Shown here in pieces: positions 59,756-64,000 of a stretch of DNA of 64,000 nucleotides. Position 1 is the first letter of the stretch. Each line of letters opens with the position of its first letter. Made by a program: the position numbers and the translations under genes. Location of the stretch: contig JABUQX010097548.1 of assembly GCA_015478945.1 (NCBI GenBank), positions 15,001 to 79,000 of the forward strand, read 5' to 3'. The stretch comes from Trachelipus rathkii. Its lineage: Eukaryota; Arthropoda; Malacostraca; Isopoda; Trachelipodidae. Under the pieces are notes generated by a model that searched no databases, had not been told where the DNA came from, and saw nothing but the letters and a program-made list of their open reading frames with translations.

Positions 59756-61130
59756 GATTTGAAGGCATCATTTTACTAAGTGTCAGCCCGAGCGAACTGA
59801 AAACGGATCGTCCGAGGGAGGAAATCTTCAATGTGGATTTTGAATTCTCATTCACTGATTTTTGAAATCGGAAATGCACAACGTGAAAAAGTTCATCGAG
59901 GAAAAGAAAATCGATCAACTTCACCCGTTCGCAATTTAAATTCACATATTCACTATTTAAAGTCGAAATGCGGATCTAGAAAAAAGTTGTTTAGGCGAGA
60001 GACAATGATCCACCTTTTTCAGATTCGCATTTAAGGTGTCGATGTTCACACGTCGAAGTTTTCCGCATGTAAGGGCTCATTCACTAAATTTTCGCAAAGT
60101 TAAGGCTCATTCACTAATTTAAAACGAAATGCGACCTGAAAAAGTTTTTCGAGGATGATGCGAAATTCGATCACCTTGTTTCTGTTCAACGCACTTTAAG
60201 GCACAATTGACTTTAATTACAGCGTATTTAAACTAATTTTCCACTTTTAATGATCACTCAGCAATTATAATTCGGAAATGCGAACTGAAATTTTTTTTTT
60301 TTGAGCGGAGAGGAAAATCGATACTTTCGTTCATTCGCCAAGTTTAAGGCCTTCATTCACTAATTTTTCCCATATTTAGAGGCTCAATTTATAATTCGCA
60401 AGTTGACAGGCTCTTCACTTTAATGTACAATCGAAAATGCGAACGTGAACAAAGTTTTTCGAGAGGGAGAGAAAATTCGATCCACCTTATTCAGTTCGCA
60501 ATTTAAGAAGGCGCTCCATTCACTAATGTTCGGCCTAAAGTATCGTTCAACTGATTTAGAAACTTGCGAAGAATTAGAAAAGTAGATCGAAATTTTTCGA
60601 TTTTCAAAAGGAAGATGGATCAGATCAAAATCAAAGAAAATTTTGTCGCAATTTAAGGCTCATTCCCTAATTTCTCATTTTTCCCTCTCCCCCATCACTT
60701 CAACTAATATTTGAGCAATTTAAAGTCGATTTAATTTTTTTTTTTAAAAAGTTTGTCGAGGAGAGGAAAAATCGATTCCACCTCTTTTTCCAGTTTCGCA
60801 TTTTAAGGCATCATCACACTAAAGTTTCGGCAATTTAAGGCCTCATGTCATATTTCGCATTTAAGGCGCATTCACGGAATCTTTCGCGAAGTGTTAAGGC
60901 TCAAGTTCACTAAATAATTCGAATGCGAAACTTGCAAAACTTCTTTTTATGAGGAGAGGAAATCGTAATCTGTCTCAGTTCGCATATTTAAAGGCTCATT
61001 CACTAATTTCGCGATTTAGAGCCTCATTCACTTAATTTTGCAAGTATAAAAGGCTCATTCACTAATTCTAAATCGAAATGCGAAATCGTGGAAAGCTCTA
61101 GCTTTTTTTGAAAGGCCACTACGGAGATAG
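59755..61130. repeat. Tandem array, right arm (inverted copy)
   Basis: Reverse complement of the left-arm array. The forms GAACTGAAAAAGTTTTTCGAGGAG recur near 59795, 59970, 60132, 60285, 60440, 60745, 60930 and 61085, separated by TTCGCAATTTAAGGCTCATTCACTAA subrepeats. Confidence 0.85.
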
Positions 61131-61169
61131 TTTTTTCAACATTAATAGTCTGTTCCAACGCTTAAGATA

Positions 61170-61352
61170 ATGCTCACTAAATACTTTTATTCAAATCGTC
61201 TGCTGAATCGTTATTATGCTTCCCCTCTCCTGCTCGACGATGAGGATAAAAAAGAACAGGCTTATTTGCCGAAATTAATAATACGACTAACGTTCATAAA
61301 ATTATTTTACGTGGATGGGTTCGCATCCTTCCATCAAAAAATAATACTTTAA
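61170..61352 (+). CDS. Small hypothetical protein, 60 aa
   Basis: ATG at 61170, TAA at the end. A YYASPLLL segment, an acidic-basic patch (DDEDKKEQ) and a hydrophobic-aromatic C-terminal half. It starts just outside the tandem array and reads away from it. The left-arm mirror (41458-41640, minus) aligns end to end but is broken. Function unknown. Confidence 0.4.
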   Translation: MLTKYFYSNRLLNRYYASPLLLDDEDKKEQAYLPKLIIRLTFIKLFYVDGFASFHQKIIL

Positions 61353-61424
61353 AATATTTTAATTTTAAAACCATTTATGAATTGAACTAAAGAAAATAAT
61401 AAGTTTCTGCTCTTTGCCTTTTTA

Positions 61425-61733
61425 TTATATATTTGTGTATATATGAGATATAAATAAAAAAATAAAAAATTGAAGAATAATAAATAAATATTTTTTATTC
61501 TGAAATTTTAAATTTTTCAATTTATCTCGAAGCCATGTCACTTTCAAATTATTTATTTCGAGTTGTTCATCACTAATGCAGTTGAGATCATACCATTCGG
61601 AACGGATCCTAAGCTAAAAACATTAGACTTAGCTTCGACGCACCCTTAATACATTATCAATATGTTGAGTTGACAATGAAGTAAATAATTTCACGGAAAA
61701 ATTTAGCTTCTCGAGTTCGATTATGTCACACAT
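61425..61733 (-). pseudogene. Hypothetical protein with C-terminal membrane segment, interrupted
   Basis: ATG at 61733 opens 34 codons ending in TAA at 61629. Within about 25 bases there are three stops in the same frame, after which the frame is open again and coding-like (from about 61609) to a stop at 61425. It ends in a hydrophobic segment (YLFIILQFFIFLFISHIY) typical of a tail anchor. The gap ends in a TTTTTAG acceptor-like sequence, so a misread base, an insertion or a tiny intron are all conceivable. Convergent with the 61170-61352 gene. Confidence 0.35.
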
Positions 61734-62128
61734 CTTTGAAAAAAGATATATATATAGTGATAAATATAATGAAATGAACATGCAAGAAGCCTGCTTTTTA
61801 GTTTGTTTTTGAGGAAGATGTATTAGGGAGATACTTCTTACGAAACATACAATATTGCAATATTAAATTGTAATGCGAGGTCTCGATTCAGGTTTATAAA
61901 CAATAATTACAAACGAACAAAGTAGACTATCTAGAGAGAGAACAATTCATGATTCAAAAGAATTATATATGAGGAACACAGAAATTATTTAAAACAATTC
62001 TTTCTTAATGATATCTAGCGACATGGGTTAATTTTAGCCAACGTCGTTCTAATCTACCAATTCGAATAAATCGCCGCTACTACCTCAAAAGTGAAGAATT
62101 TTTTGAATTAAAAGGTGCAAGTTGATTA

Positions 62129-62443
62129 ATGAATAATGAAGGCGAGCGAAAAGAGAAAACCGAATTCATATTTCTGTAAAAGCTTAATGAATCCCATCTA
62201 CCTATAGTCAGAATATTATTCAGCTGTGGCTCAGATCAACCATCCAAAATATTAAAAGCAGAAACGGGAGTAACAGTGACCGACTTTGTGAATGCAGAAA
62301 TACCACGGAAGGAGGAAATATATGCATTTTGGCACACAAAGACAATCTTCGAAATATATTTAACTCGTTTAGAAATAATTGTTTTCGCGATGGGAAATGA
62401 CATGAGAGCAAAATATTCTCATCGCGTCGTGTATGTTTTGTAA
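62129..62443 (+). pseudogene. Hypothetical protein gene, about 104 codons, in-frame TAA at codon 17
   Basis: ATG at 62129; TAA at 62177-62179; then the same frame continues open for 87 codons to TAA at 62441. The second part looks strongly coding (VTVTDFVNAEIPRKEEIYAF). The corresponding left-arm sequence has one extra C exactly at this stop (CTGCTAAAAG against CTGTAAAAG), so the stop may be a base-call error, or the first 17 codons may belong to another frame. A minus-strand ORF at 62220-62411 is a shadow. No family recognised. Confidence 0.4.
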
Positions 62444-62655
62444 TATTACAATGTTTCTTCTATATATCGCAATGTACGATCAAGACCGAAATAAGTAAGA
62501 GAATACTTTTGTTTCCCGCCACGCCAACTGAACTACTTGGAAGCATTAAAATGTGGTAATTGTCTTTTGAAGGGTTCTATTTTACGTCAACGCCCACTTA
62601 CCTACATTGAATTGAATACAACTTGATAAACGTTTTTAATAAACTAATTTTGAGC

Positions 62656-62922
62656 ATGACGAAACATTCATCGTTTTCTTTCACTGAATGCAGTGGTTTT
62701 TCTAGAGAGAACGAGATCAGTTTTCAAACCACCGTAGAAAAAAAGACCACTCAGCTACCACAGTCGAATGAATTTAGCTCATTTCGAGTATTTCGCGACG
62801 TCACATCTTCATTGGCCTGTTTCCTCAATTCCTGCGTTTTGAGAACGTTATCAGATCTTAATGAAGAAGTGCTGAAATTGGAAACGAAGTTGACGTCGAG
62901 GAGACTGATAAAGGGAATTTAA
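62656..62922 (+). CDS. Hypothetical protein, 88 aa
   Basis: ATG at 62656, TAA at 62920-62922. The frame is open a little further upstream but without another ATG. Hydrophilic N-terminal half rich in Ser, Thr, Glu and Gln, followed by helical segments (LACFLNSCVLRTLSDLNEEVLKLETKL). AATAAA follows immediately after the stop at 62923-62928. The left-arm mirror is broken. Function unknown. Confidence 0.5.
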   Translation: MTKHSSFSFTECSGFSRENEISFQTTVEKKTTQLPQSNEFSSFRVFRDVTSSLACFLNSCVLRTLSDLNEEVLKLETKLTSRRLIKGI

Positions 62923-62928
62923 AATAAA
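62923..62928 (+). terminator. AATAAA polyadenylation signal
   Basis: Directly adjoins the stop codon of the 88-residue ORF. Tight stop/poly(A) spacing is common in compact viral genomes. Confidence 0.4.
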
Positions 62929-62929
62929 T

Positions 62930-63435
62930 CTGCTGAAGAATCTATAGCGCGACACAGTGGCCTATACCACAATCTACTATATATAAGGGTCTCAGTTTGT
63001 ACCGGTTTATTTTCATGGCAAGAGGATAACAAAACTAACACTGTAAGATTAGCAGATAGTCACAATATTTAATCTGGTAAATTTCATCTGACTGAATCAC
63101 TAACATCCGATATACAGCATCCACCTAACGGTCAGGGCGTGCGATCAGCATAGTGGGCTACATCTCTTGGGAATATCATAGACAACTATAGTAACCCCAG
63201 TGTCCTTGAATATCTTATTGTGGTGAAAACTAGAAAGCTAAATGTTCAAAATTTTGGGACTGCTACTTTCAAATAAATTTACCTACTTCACCAAAAGACC
63301 ATTGTTAATTGAGAAGACATATTTTTGTAAATGATATAAGAAGTATTCCCATGATAATCATCACAATTATTTGAAAACCATTATTCTCTATTAATTATAA
63401 ACATAATTATTGTCAAAAGAGTTTTTACACATTTC
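62930..63435. other. Intergenic stretch, right arm
   Basis: No supported gene. A TATATAAGGG-type TATA-like site lies at about 62981-62990. Confidence 0.45.
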
Positions 63436-63438
63436 AGA

Positions 63439-63644
63439 ATGGGCACGAGTATAGAACATGCCGATTGTGAATTTTCTTTGCCATCGCATTTTTCCACGAA
63501 GCGATGAGAAATTATATTGTGGAGAAAGTGAGATTCGAGAATAAAGAAGGTCAAAGAAGAAAAGGAGGTGGAAACATAACCGTTAATTTACTAAAATGGC
63601 TAAATCAAACACAATGTTCATCAAGTTCAAGAGAAAAGAAGTAG
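63439..63644 (+). pseudogene. Small hypothetical protein, frameshifted
   Basis: ATG at 63439 opens 22 codons to TGA; a second frame overlapping it continues with coding-like sequence (NYIVEKVRFENKEGQRRKGGG) to TAG at 63642. One base of difference would place them in one gene of about 65-70 codons. The left-arm mirror (39110-39320) is also broken. Function unknown. Confidence 0.35.
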
Positions 63645-63649
63645 AATGT

Positions 63650-64000
63650 CTAGATTATTATCCAAGTTTAACTTTCTCTCAAAAAAAACTGGAACTAGTC
63701 GGCAACTACTTAAAGAGCCAACTTTAATTTTAGGGTAGGCGAAACTTTGTTTTCACAGACGGTGAGAATGCCTTTTTTTGAACATGTCGTTAAATTAATT
63801 ATTCAGGATTACGTCACCCACGGGGGTTCAAATACGCGTGGGAAAACAATCCTGGTAAGATAATTAAAAAAGTCAATGAATGATGTAGCTACTTAGTCAT
63901 AGAAGTAGACCCGAGAATTAAAATCATCCACTAACGCTAAACCCCGTTGAGTTTACTGACTACAAGAGAGGCCGCAATCAGACAAAACCACACTGAAAAC
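63650..64000. other. End of window inside the right arm
   Basis: No gene supported. Contains the best-conserved anchor of the inverted repeat (63812-63855). The repeat continues past the window. Confidence 0.5.

Larger units (their letters stand above)
51490..64000 (-). repeat. Right arm of a ~25-kb inverted repeat (runs off the window)
   Basis: Reverse-complement partner of 38760-51320. Pairing is still good in the last 150 bases of the window (for example a CGTCACCCACGGGGGTTC segment at 63812), so the repeat continues past 64000. For several genes this arm keeps longer open frames than the left arm (for example 54565-55014, 61170-61352 and 62656-62922), while the left arm is better near 49.95-50.17 kb. 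Confidence 0.9.

Noticed and set aside
1..64000. tRNA, rRNA or telomeric repeat genes
   Set aside because: I looked for cloverleaf-type sequences, rRNA-like conserved blocks and TTAGG or TAACC runs and saw none; a covariance-model scan would be the decisive test.

Overview
The window looks like a chromosome segment of an AT-rich arthropod, most likely a decapod crustacean, that carries a foreign or virus-like insert of at least 44 kb. The first ~19 kb has the texture of a crustacean genome: long (TA)n and (TTA)n microsatellites, no intact genes, and decayed retroelements. These are a CR1/L2-type reverse transcriptase scrap (~7.5 kb), two oppositely oriented copies of one LINE family lying tail to tail (~8.9-9.5 kb and 9.9-15.9 kb, the second split by a 2.8-kb insertion), and a Penelope-like element with a GIY-YIG endonuclease end (~18.4-19.0 kb). 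The taxonomic call is an inference from repeat style and from recalled LINE protein signatures, not from a database match.

From about 19.1-19.6 kb onward the texture changes. The DNA is richer in CpG, gene density rises, genes lie on both strands with short gaps, and I recognise almost none of the proteins. Region 19.6-26.9 kb holds a large acidic protein gene split by a frameshift, and several smaller genes including a 357-residue protein. Region 26.9-30.6 kb is a tandem array with a ~300-340 bp period. Region 30.6-38.2 kb holds weak small ORFs, a Ser/Thr/Asn/Lys-rich protein with a C-terminal membrane anchor followed by an AATAAA signal, and a ~2.3-kb plus-strand gene broken by several frameshifts.

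From ~38.75 kb to the end of the window the sequence is one giant inverted repeat centred near 51.40 kb. Genes, a second tandem array and most (TA)n blocks recur at mirrored positions in reverse complement. The arms differ mainly by small indels, and neither arm keeps all frames open. The only family I can name in the arms is a eukaryotic (Crypton/phage-integrase-like) tyrosine recombinase, present once per arm. The other arm genes are a charged Arg/Lys/Ser-rich protein and several small ORFs.

Two explanations compete for the palindrome: a fold-back (template plus complement) long-read or assembly artefact, or a real palindromic form of an integrated element or viral genome. The indel-rich difference between arms favours the first, or at least unpolished sequence. 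Many frame breaks should therefore be read as possible sequencing error before being called pseudogenes. An endogenous large DNA virus of a crustacean (for example nimavirus-like) is a reasonable hypothesis for the 19.6-64 kb part, but no hallmark viral gene was recognised and it stays unproven.
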